NCBI GenBank assembly: GCA_031772625.1
Contig: CM062820.1
Location: 314,496,783 to 314,560,782, forward strand
DNA length: 64,000 nucleotides
Source of the DNA: Pinus tabuliformis
Lineage: Eukaryota; Streptophyta; Pinopsida; Pinales; Pinaceae
Direction of reading: 5' to 3'
The notes below the pieces were generated by a model that saw only the letters and a list, made by a program, of their open reading frames with translations, searched no databases and was not told the DNA's origin. Each line of letters opens with the position of its first letter. Positions within the stretch are counted from its first letter, which is position 1. Made by a program: the position numbers and the translations under genes. Below are positions 35,731 to 49,436 of the stretch, in pieces.

Positions 35731-38700
35731 TCCTAAAGTCTAACTCAAGTGTCACACTTGTCACTTCTTGTTATGAGATAGTCTTTCAAAGGATAGTTCT
35801 TTGTCTTATTGTTTCTGTTGTAAATAATACTGAGAGGGGGGGGGGGTGAATCAGTATTATCAGATCAATAAAACTTTTTCAATGCTCAGAAACATATACG
35901 CTACTTCAGTTAAGTGAACCGGCGTGTACACGCAACTGTGTCTAAAGAAACCAGCGTATAACCATAAATCTTATAATTCAGTTAGTTTATCTTCATTTAA
36001 ATGCATTAGGACATTATTCACCATATTAAGAGTAAACAGATGCAGTATAACAGAACAGGTCATCACACAAAAGCCGCACATATGAACACCATGATATAAG
36101 GTGGAAACCCAATGTGGGTGAAAACCACCTGCTGCAAGTCGTCTCTATCTTTCTTTAATAAGAACTTCAGTTTGCAATCTTTTGTACTGGTGCAGCCTTA
36201 TACCAGTACGCAGGCTACAACCTGCAGAAGGCTTCAACCTTCTCTCGTTCTCCAAACTTCCTTGAAGGGAGCTCCAACCCCCTTTGCTCTTGTACTAGCT
36301 AAGATACTAGTACGTAGGTGCAGGCCTACAATCTTCTTTCCTTCAGGTACCACTTTTCATACATTTTCAGACTGGATATTCCTGAAGCACAACATTACAA
36401 TCTGAAGACCACAATTCATTCAACTTTCATAGCAGATTACAAAACAACCAATACTCGCATCAACAATCTTTGAATCACTGAACCACTGTAACCCTGTCAA
36501 ACCCAGTCACCAGAACATAGAGCAGACTACAGAACTCTGCAATAACAGTCAGACCCAGCTGCAACCCAAAAATCAAGCTCCAAAAGATACACGCTACTTC
36601 AATGAAGGCAACCCGCGTATACACGCGGTTTTACCGAAGACAACCTGTGTACAGATCTAAAAATAATTTTTCATAACTTGCAGCTGTACCAGATATCAGT
36701 TATACCCAGAACATAACATTGCGTCAGTATGCAGATCTATAAATACGCATAATCAACCATATAAAGATAGTTCATTTCAAACCATTTGATCCCGATCTCT
36801 CCTTAGATCTTGTTCTCCATCAACCGATGAGATCTCTCCTTAGCTGAGATCAAGCAATACATCATCAACCAATAACCTGCATACTGGATCTAATGCTTCA
36901 TCAGATATTCAAGCCTTTTCGGATGCCTTTGCCTAATGAACTTCTTCTCCTTATATAGCCTTGGGCCTTGCTCAATACCTCGGGCCAAAGCCATAGTAAC
37001 ACAATACCATCAACTTCAAAACTAGGGATCAACACGTCCGTCGAGACACCATGGTCCAAAACCATAGGCACAACTTCCAAGGAATAACCGCCATGGACCA
37101 AAGATAAGTTTTCCACATACACGCTCTTTTACTGAAGCCAACCTGCGTTTACACGCAACTTGGTATATAGTGAACCAGCGTGTATATATTTTTCTTCATA
37201 CTTGTAGACTGATCATCAATTCCTTGCTGCTATCCTTCTGCACTATGATTTGTCATCAGTGTGATTTTCCATTAAGGACAACACTTGTCTCATAATGCCA
37301 ACAGTTTTGATGGTCTATGTTCTTGTATTGTTGAACTATGCCAAGTGTGTGATAACAAAGTTCAGGTTACACACAAGTTCACCTTCCTCCCACACTTATA
37401 AATTTCTCCGAAAATCTTCCTGACTGGGAAAGTCAGTTCACCGGACCCTAAATAAAATGTACACTATGCAGTATCAGCGCTTAATGATACAACCGTACTA
37501 CCTAGAAATGCACAGTGTGCAGTCACTACCCCCGAGGGAAGTTGTACTGTGTAATTCCAGAGCTAAGAAACCACCCTTCATCCCTAGAGTTACCCAGTAA
37601 CTCCTCCCAACCTAACTTGAACTGTGCACTTCACAACATCAGTCCTCTATCTTCTCCCCTTTCCTACTAGAACCCCGCAATGCATAGAGATCCTATACTT
37701 CTTGACTTTCTAGAACTGCGCATAATAACCCCTAGTGTCCTCCCTCAGTTGGAGCTCACTGACCTCATGAACAATGTAGATCTGTCCTCGAGGTCTCTTT
37801 GTTTCCCAGTCCTCCTTTCCTCTAAAAACTATGCATATTTGTCTACCGGGGTCCCATTTGCATCAGCCACTGACTATCTCAACTACACAATCCAATCTCC
37901 CAGTGGTCCCTACACAATTTTTCCCCTTAGTGAAGACTATTCTCAGAAGTTCCTCAAGAAATCATAGGTTGCACTCTGTGTAGTCTCAATGACCAACCTC
38001 TCTCCCTATCACCTAGAATTATGCAATGCACAGTTACTGGGTCCTCTTCCCAGCCTTTCAATGACTAGGGAGTTTTTGGATTTATTTCCTCCCGTCATGA
38101 GTGAATTGCAGGAATAGGTACACTGTTAGATCATGGAAAGATGATGAAGAAGGAGAGGAAGGAGGAAACATGCTTGAAGACTCACTTACAGTTGGATGGA
38201 CAAAGAGACCTATCAATAGAAAGAAAAACGAGTGCATGTATGCAACCACCTCTCAAGAACAAAGATCATTGAAGACCTCACATCATCAAGCTATGCAGAG
38301 GAGAAGAGAAATCACATCCAAGAACACATCTATCACTTAGTAGCAACAATGGCTTAACATTTCCACCTCAACAAGCCAGTCCATGTCAGCAGTGTCATTT
38401 CAATTCATGTCATGAGTTTCCAAAGGCCACATCTCTATTATAAGCCATGTATATTGTAAATCAAATGTAATGTAAAGTGGAAATCCATTGGACACACATG
38501 AATATGAAGATTCATGTTAGTTGAAAAGCCATAGGAAGATGAATAGTCATGAGGGTAGTCAAATAGTCACAAGGGTCAAGCATCACCCCTTGGTTATATA
38601 TACCCCCTCATTCTACGAGCAAAGGATGTTTCACCTTGGCTCCTCCTAGAAAGCATAGAGATTTTCAGTCATTTCTTTGAGGAGCAAGGAGTGGCTACAA

Positions 38701-39440
38701 TGTCCCACTACTGGGGCTAGTGATGTACAATGTAAATATTTGTCTTGGAACTTTTTCTTAATTACAGAATCCTTTTCATGCCAACACATTTCCATGCATT
38801 ACTTATGGATGTTTATGATACTATTCTATGATCATTTATATTTCATGTTTTTTTCACATGTACTAAGATAGTTGAACTATTTTGGTTGTTTTAGTTCTTA
38901 TCTTGTTGGGAATGTGTTGTAATGTTTGTCACTGTTGTGTCATCCTTGTGAACTATTCCATAGGATACCAAACAGAGATTTCCTTACTTATCGGTCATAA
39001 CGACTGTCACATCTACTGTGGACTACTTCGACGGATGGTAGTTGGATATTTTCTTGTTCACTGGTTGTAACAACTTTCGCATCCACTGTGGACTATTTCG
39101 CTGGATGTTGGATAGGTTTTTCTGGTTCATGTTTGTCTCTTCCTGGGTGGTGCTATTACCTCTCACTAAGAGGCTCACTTTTCTTCCCACTTTTTGCAGT
39201 AAAAGAACCTAGACATAGTTGCAGTGCATATTCACCAGGCACACTCACCTTATTGTTCGAAGATACCATTGCATTACTCTCTCATGCTGATAGATAGAGT
39301 TGAGGAAAACATTTAAGAATTTGGCAACTGGGACATTATACCGGATGGGACTCCTACACCAATCGGTGTGAGGTCTGATTGGGACATCATATCGGGGATA
39401 TCCCCTTAATGTTGGAAGGTATAGCACCATCAAGATACCA
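35731..39440 (+). repeat. 3' LTR of the gypsy element, split by a solo LTR
   Basis: 35731-35815 and 37304-39440 match the two halves of the 5' LTR. The insert 35816-37303 has a near-perfect target duplication. Several motifs that read TGCGCA in the 5' LTR read TGTGCA or similar here, as expected from CpG decay. Confidence 0.75.
35816..37303 (-). mobile_element. Solo LTR (1488 bp), copia-like
   Basis: On the minus strand it starts TGTTGGCATTATGAGACAAG and ends CCCTCTCAGTATTATTTACA then ACA. It is flanked by GTTTC (35811-35815) and GTTTT (37304-37308), a 5-bp duplication with one change. The surrounding gypsy LTR continues on either side. No internal coding region is present, so it is a solo LTR left by LTR-LTR recombination. 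Confidence 0.82.
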
Positions 39441-39679
39441 TTAGGTATATATTGGGAGTCCCCATTAGGTTGCGAACTAGACCTAGGTAACTGAGTCAGA
39501 TGCCTTGTTAGCTATGACATATTGAAAAAAAAATCAAGGATATTTCCTACATGTACCTAATAGAATATGGTAGTTCACATTGACCTGGTAAGCCTTTTAT
39601 GCGTAGTTAACCCCTCCCCCATTTTTTTAATGTTCAATTAACTAATTAATTATGACATATCATTATCATCATTCACGTA
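39441..39679. other. Junction sequence right of the gypsy element
   Basis: Nothing is recognised in this short stretch between the gypsy 3' LTR and the next gag remnant. Confidence 0.4.
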
Positions 39680-41880
39680 GAATGAAAGGTTTAGCCCCAA
39701 AGGTAAGACCTGGTAAATAAACATGTCATAAGCATAAGAAATCACAATATACCACATCAAGTACATCAAAAGCTACTCCATCAAAAATTACTCATCCTGA
39801 ATCATCACTTCTTATTGTTATCGAACCCAAAGTTACATCTTCTGAAAATGTTGAGATAGAATCTAAAGCATTCGAAACTATTGAACCAGAAATTGTTGAA
39901 ACTTGTAAATTTAAATTTGGAACAATTGAACCTGGAGCTGTAGAACCTAAAATTGTAGAGTTGGAAAATTTGGAGCCTGAAGTAATTCAACCAGAAGAAC
40001 GCTGAGTTACTGAGCAAGTATCTTCAGAAATTTATCCTTCTACGCCTCTACCTTTATCTCATTCTCCATTTCCATCTTCGGGTAGTGAAACAGAAGTAGT
40101 TCCACCTGGTTTATTGAATATAGATGATGTTACTGAATAATATTCTCCTAGTTACTGATCTCCTATTTGAATACAATTGCGTTAAGGTTTTCCTCCTTTA
40201 TATCAGGATTTTCCTAGCTATACACCTCATTTTCGATTACATCAAAATCATTGATATAATTTTCCATTAGATGATAATCCTTGGTATAATTCTCTCCTTA
40301 ATTATCCTCAGTATATTCACACACACACTTGTCCAGAGAATCCAACCATGATAGAGTCAATGACAACTGTACAACCTTCGTCCCCCGTTATGAGTGAATC
40401 AATTGAAGTTGTGTCAACTTCTATCTTCACCACCTCACTGGAAACTCATCCTTACAGTGGCCCATTAGTACTACCAGGATATCATCCATTGTCAGGAACC
40501 TTTTCTGGAGTGTTGAGTAGTCCTTGTACTTCTCAACTACCTTCATCATCTAGAATACCATCTGGTTCACTGTTTTCGACAATCCCACAACCTGTTCAAT
40601 CTATTGTGTCTCAAAATACTTTAAATCAGCAACATGGTTTGTTTCTTAATGGAATAGGACACCCACAACAATCCCTTCCATCTTAACTTTGGTATCCTCC
40701 CGTTGGAGGGTAATGGCCTTCTTATAACCCTTATCATTCAATAGGGGGAAAACCTATGGTTGGTATGTTCCCATCTATTGAGTAAATATTACAAGTCGGT
40801 GCTCTGCCTTTTACAAGTCTTATTTCTATTAGCTCCCCATTTCTAGGAATGTGTAAAACTCCTTGGAATGTTTCCCTTGCTGCTTCTGGTCAACATAGTT
40901 AGGTTTCAAGTCAAGTTTCTACTAGTTAACCTATCCAGGTTATACCTCAAGTACAAACAACACAACTTGTTCAGGCCATACCTCAAGTACAAATAAGTCA
41001 ACCAGTACAAGGGATACCTTAGTTCTCATTCTTCTAACTTATGCATGGTATACCATAGACCCCATATAGTCAACTTGGTTATACTATGCCTCAGGTAAAA
41101 TTTAGTAAACCTATTCATGGAATACTACAAATTCCATTTGGAAAACTTTTTCAAGGTATACTACAGGTCCCCATTGGAAAACCGATGACTATACCACACG
41201 AACCTCATTAAGATTAATACATCCAAGGTGTGCCTTTTCCAACTTATCAAAGCCTTCCTAGAACATGGTAACCTGGTAATAGTTATCCTATTTTTCAAAC
41301 CAATGCTTATCATGGTGGAATGAAAATCCTAATGGCCCAACCCATTCCACCTTACCCAGGACATCCTCCGCTTGTATTGAATCTTTATTCACAATGCTAC
41401 CAAGCCCCTGAATCATACTTTAATAGGTAGTTTCCATTTATTGCAATGTTAGAGTTACTAATCCTCTCTCGACTTAATAGTGATCTAATCTACCAATATC
41501 CTTAGTGGACGGATATTCCACCTAAATTGTCAAGCAATATTCACAAATTCAATGACAACCCTGGGGAAGACTTGTCAAACCATGTTATGACTTATCACTT
41601 ATGGTGTTCTTCAAACTCCTAAAATGATGATTCTATTCGTTTGCATCTTTTCTAATGAACTCTTATAGGTTCGATAGCAAAATGGTTTGTTTAATTACCA
41701 AGAGCTTCATTTAATAACTTTAACACATTGGAAAGAACATTTATGGCCCATTTTCAATTAATTATCTATTATGAAACTAGTACATAGCCTTTGAACATTC
41801 TAAAATAATATGACTCTACTCACATATCTGATCACATACATGAGTGGAGACATCATCATCGTTTGGTTAAAACCTATATC
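39680..41880 (+). pseudogene. Ty3/gypsy gag remnant
   Basis: It starts with MKGLAPKVRPGK, continues as a long Ser/Pro/Gln-rich leader (for example 40348-40686), and reaches a gag domain with PPKLSSNIHKFNDNPGEDLS, NHVMTYHLWCSSNS and LPRASFNNFNTLERTFMAHF (about 41520-41760). That matches a plant gypsy gag family. It is broken many times. No gypsy protease or RT follows; the sequence passes into copia pol. Confidence 0.65.
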
Positions 41881-43520
41881 TCAGATCATTTAATAGAATA
41901 TGAAGGAATTTTTTTGGGTTACTCACATAACAAAAGACATTATAGATGCTACAATGAAGTCACCAAGACAATCATTGACTACATTAATGTGAAGGTAGAT
42001 GAGCACTTTGATCAAGAATAGAAACACCTGAGCACTAATGAACTAGTGAGCATCAGTGAAGAGAATGATGAGGCAGTTGTAGAAGAAAGAGAGGAAGATC
42101 CCTCTAGTCCTCAAGCAAGATATCCCCCAAGGTATGTACAAAAACATCACCTACATGATCAGATTGTTGGTGACTTAAAAACTGGTGTGCAGACAAGAAG
42201 GAAACTATTAAATCCCCCTGTGCAAGCACATGTTTCCCTAATGTCCATGGAGGAACCAAAGGATATTGTTCTATTCAGTCAAGATCAACATTGGCTAAAT
42301 GCCATCAATGAAGAATTCGATCAGATAGAGAAAAATCAAACTTGGGAAATTGTTCCAAGGCCTACTAATAAAAATGTCATTGGCACAAAGTGGGTTTTCA
42401 AGAATAAATTAAATGGCCATGGAAAAGTATAAGAAACAAGGCGAGGTTGGCACACAAAGGTTATGCTCAAATAGAAGGTTTGGATTTTGATGAAACTATT
42501 GCTCTTATTGCTAGATTAGAAGCAATAAGAATTTTTTTGGCATTTTCTTACCTTAAGAAATTAAAAATCTATCAAATGGATGTCAAAATAGAGAGTTATA
42601 AGAGAAAGTTTACGTAGAACAATCAGATGGCTTTCAGCTGAAAGAGAAGCCATATTATGTTTGTGTACTTAAGAATTCCTTCTATGGTCTCAAGCAAGCC
42701 CCTAGAGATTGTTATTCCAAGCTAGATAGTTATCTGCTCAAGTGTGGATTCAAAATAAGTGTAGGTGAAAACAATTTATATGCCAAAGAAAAGGATAGAA
42801 AATGTATTGTGGTGGTAATATATGTTGATGATGTCATCTTTACCAGTGACTCAGATTTGTTGACCAGTGAATTTGTAGTTAATATGAAGGCTGAATTCGA
42901 TATGTCCATGTTTGAAGAGCTATCATATTTCCTTGGATTACAGAGAGCTCAGACCCCTAAAGGAGTTTTTATTTCTCAAGGCAAGTATTTCAAGGAAGTG
43001 CTAAATAAATTTGGCATGGAAGAATGCTCATTAGTGAGCACTCCAATGGTGACAATTTACAAGCTTAGTAAGATGGATGAATCTCCAGAAGTGGAACAAA
43101 CCTTATATAGATCCACCATTGGAAGCCTTTCATATTTGACAACTACAAGACCAGACATCATGCAGGCCATTTCCATTGTTGGAAGATTTCAGGAAAACCC
43201 TAGACAAAGTCATCTACTTTAAGCCAAAACAATTTTCAAATATCTCATAGAAACAATGGACTATGGTCTATGGTACCCTAGAGGTAAATATTTTCCATTT
43301 ACTATTTATATTGATATTGATTGGATAAGTGATGTGGATGATAGAAAAAACACAATTGATGGTGCTTTATTTCTTGGAGACTGTCTAGTCTCATGGTTGA
43401 ACAAGAAGCAAGCTTCCATTTCCTTATCTAAAGCTAGAGCCGAATACATTGAAAAAACTTCTTATTGTACTCAAATATTGTGGATGAAGCAAACTTTATA
43501 GGATGTACAAGTGTTCTATG
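41880..43520 (+). pseudogene. Ty1/copia pol remnant: integrase end, RT, RNase H (left part)
   Basis: Landmarks are EGIFLGYSHNKRHYRCYN (end of integrase), WEIVPRPTNKNVIGTKWVFK (RT start), YGLKQAPRDCYSKL-like residues at about 42690, VVIYVDDVIFTSDS, YFLGLQ, ISQGKYFKEVLNKFGM, SLSYLTTTRPDIMQAISIVG, and RNase H with DWISDVDDRKNTIDGALFLG and KARAEYIE. It is cut by the 16.5-kb element at 43521 and resumes at 60015. It is broken many times. Confidence 0.8.
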
Positions 43521-46500
43521 TGTTATCACCTAGATTGACCTCAGGCTAAAGGGAGGCAATGCCAGGGTAACCACAAACCAAGCTTAGCCAAGTAGCTAGC
43601 CCTACTAGGCCGGGAGAGGGCTCTCCCCATAAGGATCTCAGTCAATATGACTGGATCCAATAAAGGATTTTAGGCTAGGTATAGTAGCATGAAAGCTTTG
43701 ATTAGATTTTGTAGGGGTTTTTCCGAATCAGGAGGAGCTGGGCAGTTTAGGTCTAGGAAATTAGGTCATAAATGCAGGGTGTTCTATGGAGCAAGGTAGG
43801 CATAGGATTTAGCACTCTAGGGCTTGATGAGGTGAGATGTTTAAGACTAGTGAGAAGCTAAGAATGGCATGTGACAATCATGGATCCTTCCTAGACTGCA
43901 GAAAACATGAAATGGTGAATGGTTTCCCAAGGCAGAGCACTGATGCAATGGATTCTACCTATCAAACTTGAAAACATTCAACTAGAAGCAATGAAATGAT
44001 TGATGGCATACATAAAACATATAAAAATATAATCACATAAGAATAAATTGTACTAAAACTTCATACCACAGGGATCCCATAAAAATAGCTACAATTCTTA
44101 TTAATTTCCTGCCAAACTGCTTACAAAGGTGTACAATCAAGCTCTGAGCATCCACACTGAGTCCAACCAACAAAATGACTGAGAAAATACATGATATAGG
44201 CCTCAAAACAACTAATCCTAGCCTCAGGGGTCAAATCCATGAGAGGAGGAACAGTTGCACAAAAGATTGAACTGATAGCTAAAGACTAGGGTGGTCAAAC
44301 TTAATCATTCCTAATAAGAAGAAAACTGATTCCTTACATGCCACTTAGGCCATTCATCTGATGTATCTACCCTAGGTAGAAAAAATACACTTCAATTACA
44401 TCATCATTATGAATTACATCAATGAAAAATCAAAATTCCATAGGTGAAAAGTATTTTCTAATAGAAACACTGAAAAATCTGGCTGCCTATCAAATGTGCA
44501 GTGCCAGTGTCAAACGCACAGCGCCTGAAGGAAGTGCGCAGTGCCATATTCAAGGTGAGTTTTAACTACCTTCCTGGTGTCAAAATATAGCTCAGGATAG
44601 CTCATTGGAAAGCTTATCCTGTCTAGTTTCCAAAACTACAATCTCCCAAGACTGCTCAAACGCGCAACGCCTGGATTAGAAAATAGGCAAAAACATGATT
44701 TTTAGGTGGTTTTTTGCCTTTTCCACCTAGTAGTTTTGACTTTTAAATCTGGAAACATGGTTTTCTTGAGTGTAAATGGTCTTATAAATCTAATGGTGGT
44801 GTCCATTCCTCGAAAATATTCCCCAAAAAAGTGCGCAACGCCCTAGGCGCTACGCGTTTGACCAAGGGAATGATACAAAAAGTACCTGAAGAAAACAGGA
44901 AATGCTAAAAGCAAAAGAACTGAGTTGAGGGCCTTCAAAAATGGTTGAAATAGCTGACGTTAAAGGTGACTAAGCATGGAGAGGAGCCTCCACCAATAGG
45001 TCAAGATTTTCCTTCTCCTTTTGATGAGTTAAGGCCTCAATTTTTGCATGAGCCCTTTTGAGATTGGCTCTAGCAATTGTGTTTCTCATGGCATAGTATT
45101 TGACCATTCTTCTTTGAACCTCAGTATCTCTGATAGCTTTAGCTAACAGGCTCTCAAGATGAGTGTTAGCCTTCTCAAGCCAATATTCCTGGTTATCATT
45201 CATCATTATGCCAAATTGTTCATTTAAGGTGAGTTGGTTGGCAAGTTGAGCTTCTTTTTCTCTTTCAAGCTCCAAAGCTTGCTGTAGGCCTCTAGTCCTA
45301 GGCCTCCTCCTAGGCATTCTTTCCTCCATGGGCTCACCATAGTCACCATAGGCTTCCCCAAGTTGGATATTGATCTTTTCATCTTCCCTCTTAGCTTTGA
45401 TGAGTTGAACTTCCATAAGCTCATGCTTCGTCTCCATTTACCTATTTTCCTGTTCATAATAAGATATAATGTATTTTTCTCTTTGTAGTTTCACCTGCAA
45501 CTCACCTATCAATGCTTCTTTCTCTTTGAGGATAATTTTGGTGTTTTCCTTTTCATCTTCCTCATCTAAGTCCACTAAGTCAAAATCTTGCTTAGTTTCA
45601 TGGGGGTCTTCTTCCTGTTTTTTCATTTCTGTTTCAACCATTTTTTCCTTTCCTTTCTGTGCCTGCTTTGTTGATGAAGAGAGAAAGGCCACTCCCACAA
45701 TCTATGGGGCAAACTTTCCTATTTCCTCTCTAATAGGTGTGCACCATAGTACCTAAAGTAGTCCCTCTGGGCTTGCTACTTTTACCCTGATCACTTTAGT
45801 CTTTGTCATTGTTCTCTTTCTTGTCAGATGAAAGAATAGGTCCATGGAATGGTGATAATTGGGGTGATGGTGTGACTGATGAATAGTGCATGGGTTGAGA
45901 TGGAGGAATGGAGGTTGGTGGATGAGATGATGATGGAATGTCTTGAACATTTTGAGTGGAAACTTGAGTGAAAATGGGGCTACCTATAAATTTACTCCAT
46001 GCAATGTTAAGTTCTTTAAGGTGATAAAGAACCATGATCTTTCTGAGGGAATGTCGAAATAATATTTTAATTTGATATTTGTATTTTTTTTTTGGAAAAT
46101 GTAAGCCATCTTCTCAATAGTCCTGAAAAGATACTAGGGTATATTGAGGATTTTAACCCTAGTGAAATGCATAAGTAACTGGATGTGGTAAGAATAGACC
46201 CTAGAGAATCTACCCTTACATGAAAAATACTTCATTATAATCTTCATCATAGGTGCATATCTGTCAAGGAGGTATGAAAAAGGGAAATAGTCTTTTCTTT
46301 CACTTCTGTACCTAGGTTTGATGTATGGTTCATAAAAATATGCTTCTATTTCACCCTGCTTGAACCATTTTTCCCCAACTTCTAGAATCCCGGTGGCAGC
46401 TGATATGATGGCAGCAAACAATGTGAAGGTTATGCCTTCAAGAGTGACTTACTATCTTGAATTTTGGTTATGAAAATCCTAGTCAACTCAGGGTGGTATT

Positions 46501-47969
46501 GGACTACTTGGACCTGCTCACAAAACTGAAAACACCCTAACCATTTGAAGGATGTCATTGTCATAGGAGAAGCTAGGAGCTCTTTGAGATCTGTGGGCTC
46601 AAACCTGTGGATTTTCCCCCCTTTATGTGGCCTTCTCTACTCTATGTTTCCCTCTTTTTTTGATCCCTCTTCTTCACTATGTGGTCTATATACTTCATCA
46701 GCCTTGGTGTCTTTATTATGAAACCCTAAGTAAATGGTAGGGGAATGCAAGTGTCTAGGAAGGAAAAAGAAAGGGAAAGGTAGATGGGAGTCTGATGGGT
46801 GTAGGGATAGAGGTATCTGAAAGGGGATATAGGGTATTGATTAGATATTTTTGGGAAATGGTAAGCTTTCTTAAAAAAATTGTGGTTTAGGAGAAAAACT
46901 AGGGTTTTGGATGTGGGACTAACACCAATCTTGATTTCATTCTTTAGACATTGAGGAAATAACTTTTAGGAGAGGGAAAATGATGTTTTGAAGAGGAAAC
47001 TTACTTGTTTTGAGGCTAAGGAGGTATTAGGAATGTTGAAGAATGAATATGGGCAAAACTAGCCAAACGCGCAGTGCCCAGAGGAAGTGCGCAGTGCTTC
47101 TACGGAGTGCACAGTGCCTGAAGGGAGTGTGTAGCGCTAAGAGGAAATGCGTAGGGCCTCCACTGTTTCTGCTGATTTGACCTCTAATTGTAAAAAACAC
47201 TGCTGGGGTTTGCTCAATGCAAGGTAAAAGGGAAATAAAGAAGATATGAAGGAAAGAAGATATTTATACAGCCTTGAATTTAATCTTTAGCTCCTCAAAC
47301 CCCCTTTGCTAATGTTTTTTGTCACTTTCTCCTTTAAACTCTGCTTTAATGCTTTTTCTTCTTTGTGTCTTTGCAAGTGGATAAATGTTCAATTTGACTT
47401 GAATTTTGTAGTGTTTGTTTGTCTTGTAGCAAGGATAAATTCTCTGGTGCAGTTGAGATCCGTTATTACATATAGGAACTTAAAATTACATATGAAATAC
47501 AAATAAACTTAAAATGCTTTGTTTTCACCTTAAAAACATGTTTTTGAGGTGAAAATTACATTAGGTTAAAGAAAAGAATAACTAAGTAGCTTATGACTTA
47601 CAAATCATCATACTTGTTTTATTATTCATCCTCATACCCTTACTGACCTTTGTTTACCTTCTAACATCAAACTTTTGACCTTGGTGGTGAAAACTCTAAG
47701 ACCTAATGAAATCATGCCCTATGACCTAATGAAATCATGACTGCATATTGATTATCAAAACAATAACTGAAGACAATATGAAGAAGGATCAAAAAGTATA
47801 CTTTATGAGGGAAAAATTTAGATTTTCTGAAGAGAAAATGGCCATCAATGGATCAGTATATCATGACCTAATGGAATGATGCAAAATTCTCAGTATCGGG
47901 CCCCTAAAATGAAAATGGAAAGAGTGAATTTTGATCCTTGATGGAAGTATGCAGATACTAACACTAACA
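43521..47969 (-). repeat. 3' LTR of the 16.5-kb gypsy element
   Basis: 4449 bp, collinear with 55537-60009. It holds the second copy of the extra coding region and GCGCAGTGCC-type motif clusters at about 44495-44545, 44830-44860 and 47060-47150. Confidence 0.9.
44970..46600 (-). pseudogene. Extra LTR-borne coding region, unknown function (copy 2)
   Basis: It matches the region at 56990-58765. The coiled-coil-like part is better preserved here: 44970-45437 is open for 155 codons, beginning METKHELMEVQLIKAKREDE, with RMPRRRPRTRGLQQALELER and MVKYYAMRNTIARANLKRAH. The globular part (about 46134-46560) is fragmentary (ATGILEVGEKWFKQGEIEAY, FSCKGRFSRVYSYHIQLLMH). The two copies descend from one LTR sequence. 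It is broken. Confidence 0.6.
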
Positions 47970-48309
47970 TTGCCCTTATTGGGGATGGCAGCTCCTTGGA
48001 GGTGTCAAGAACACTGGAGACCAAGTGCCTCATCCATTGGGCAATAAGGTCAAAACCAAAAGAAAAGTGAAAAATGACTCAATACAACTGGACACTGACT
48101 CTCAACCAAACTGACTCAAAAATTGACTATAAACCAACTCGACCAAACTTGACACTAATCATTTAAAATTTATAGCCTTCACTTCATTCCCCATGCTCAA
48201 ATGACAGTGTACTTGAAAAATTGCAAGGAAAATCAAATTGGTATATACAATGAAGGTGTAATAACTTCAGGAAACAACCTCAAAAGTAGTAATGCTTCAA
48301 GAGCCTACC
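47970..48309 (-). other. Tract between integrase and 3' LTR
   Basis: A non-coding tract. On the minus strand AATAAGGGCAA directly precedes the LTR (TGTTAGTGTT) and is a weak polypurine-tract candidate. Confidence 0.5.
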
Positions 48310-49350
48310 ATTCACTGGCCCTCCTAAACAACCCTGACCATCCATTTCCTTTAACAAAAAGGCATTCTATCCTCAATAGGCTGAGATTTTGTACGGTCCT
48401 TTCCATAGATTTTCAAACTTACCATGCTTTCCCTTCTCCTCATTTTGTGCATCCCACCGCAACACTACATCCTCTAGCTAAAAATTTTCTGCTTTGGTTT
48501 TGCAGTCATAGATCTTCTTTATCTTTTCTTGCAACTAGAAAGTGTTTTGGGAAACCTCTTCTCTTGTTTGCTAAAGGTGAATCATTTGATTAATTCTGCG
48601 TTGAATATCATCCTCTTCGCTGCCAGCTTCCTATAGTAGTCTCATGACCGGGACTACAAGTGATGTAGGAAATACTGTATCAGTACCATAAACCAACTCA
48701 AAAGGTGACATACCTATGGATTTCTTGCTACTCACTCTATCAGCCCACAAGGCATTAACAAGCTTTCGATGCCAATTCTTCTTATTTGCCTCTAACATTT
48801 TCTTGATTATATTCACCAAGGACTTATTTGATGACTCGGCCAATCCATTGCCCTGTGGGTAGTATGTTGTGGAATGACCCAATGTAATATTGTACTTGTT
48901 GCAAAACTCCACCATATTCTTGGACTTAAATTGTGTTGATGATATAGGATGGATTTCCCCTATGAAATCAAGTCCCCACTACTGGAAAGGTGCATTTACT
49001 TCAACTGGTTTCAAAGGAAGAGGAAGCAACTTCCTTTTTCCTTGAAAAATTTGGCATTCATGGTAGCGCATCACTGTCTTATACAAATCTGAAAAAAAAG
49101 TCGGCCAATAATATCTTGCTCTCAACACTTTGTTAGCTATTGTTTTCCAAAACAAACTACCACCACAATCACCTCTATGAAAATCATGCATTACTTGCTA
49201 AGCTTCGTCTTCAACCAAACAATTAAGAAGAACCCCTCCTAGATCTTTCCAATAAAGAGAATTGTTTAAAATGCAAAAGTTCGTTGATTTGAGTTTTAAT
49301 GATTTACCTTTGATTCTTGACATTCCAGGAGGTGGTGAAAGACGCTGAAG
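48310..49350 (-). pseudogene. Gypsy integrase region (fossil)
   Basis: LYWKDLGGVLLNCLVEDEA precedes the zinc-binding part (HDFHRGDCGGSLFWKTIANK, YYWPTFFSDL, HECQIF). The core end is FCNKYNITLGHSTTYYPQGN with GLAESSNKSLVNIIKKML, and MSPFELVYGTDTVFPTSL follows. The C-terminal part extends to about 48310. Plus-strand open frames here are antisense shadows. Confidence 0.82.
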
Positions 49351-49436
49351 AAGATAAACTATTATTGAATTTAGGTTTCTTTGATCCATATCAATTTAGA
49401 GAAGAATCTTCAGCGAAAATCACATAGAGACAATTT

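Larger units (their letters stand above)
17833..39440 (+). mobile_element. Old Ty3/gypsy element with three nested insertions
   Basis: LTR sequence beginning TCCTAAAGTCTAACTCAAG occurs at 17833 and again at 35731. Both copies continue through the same landmarks (ACACAAGTTCACCTTCC, GGACACACATGAATATGAAG, TGGGACTCCTACACCAA). With the later insertions removed each LTR is about 2.2 kb. The order inside is gag, protease, RNase H-like, RT, integrase. It is heavily broken (dozens of breaks). The LTRs differ by about 10% over a ~170-bp stretch compared by eye, so it is the oldest layer. Boundaries are approximate because the end bases have decayed. Confidence 0.8.

Noticed and set aside
45469-45756. 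Cys/Ser-rich plus-strand open frame, also at 57507-57788
   Set aside because: Antisense of the Glu/Lys-rich coiled-coil-like stretch in the LTRs; S/F/C-rich composition is the expected complement.
48201-48593. 130-codon plus-strand open frame
   Set aside because: It lies antisense to the gypsy integrase C-terminal region, which has the recognisable motifs.
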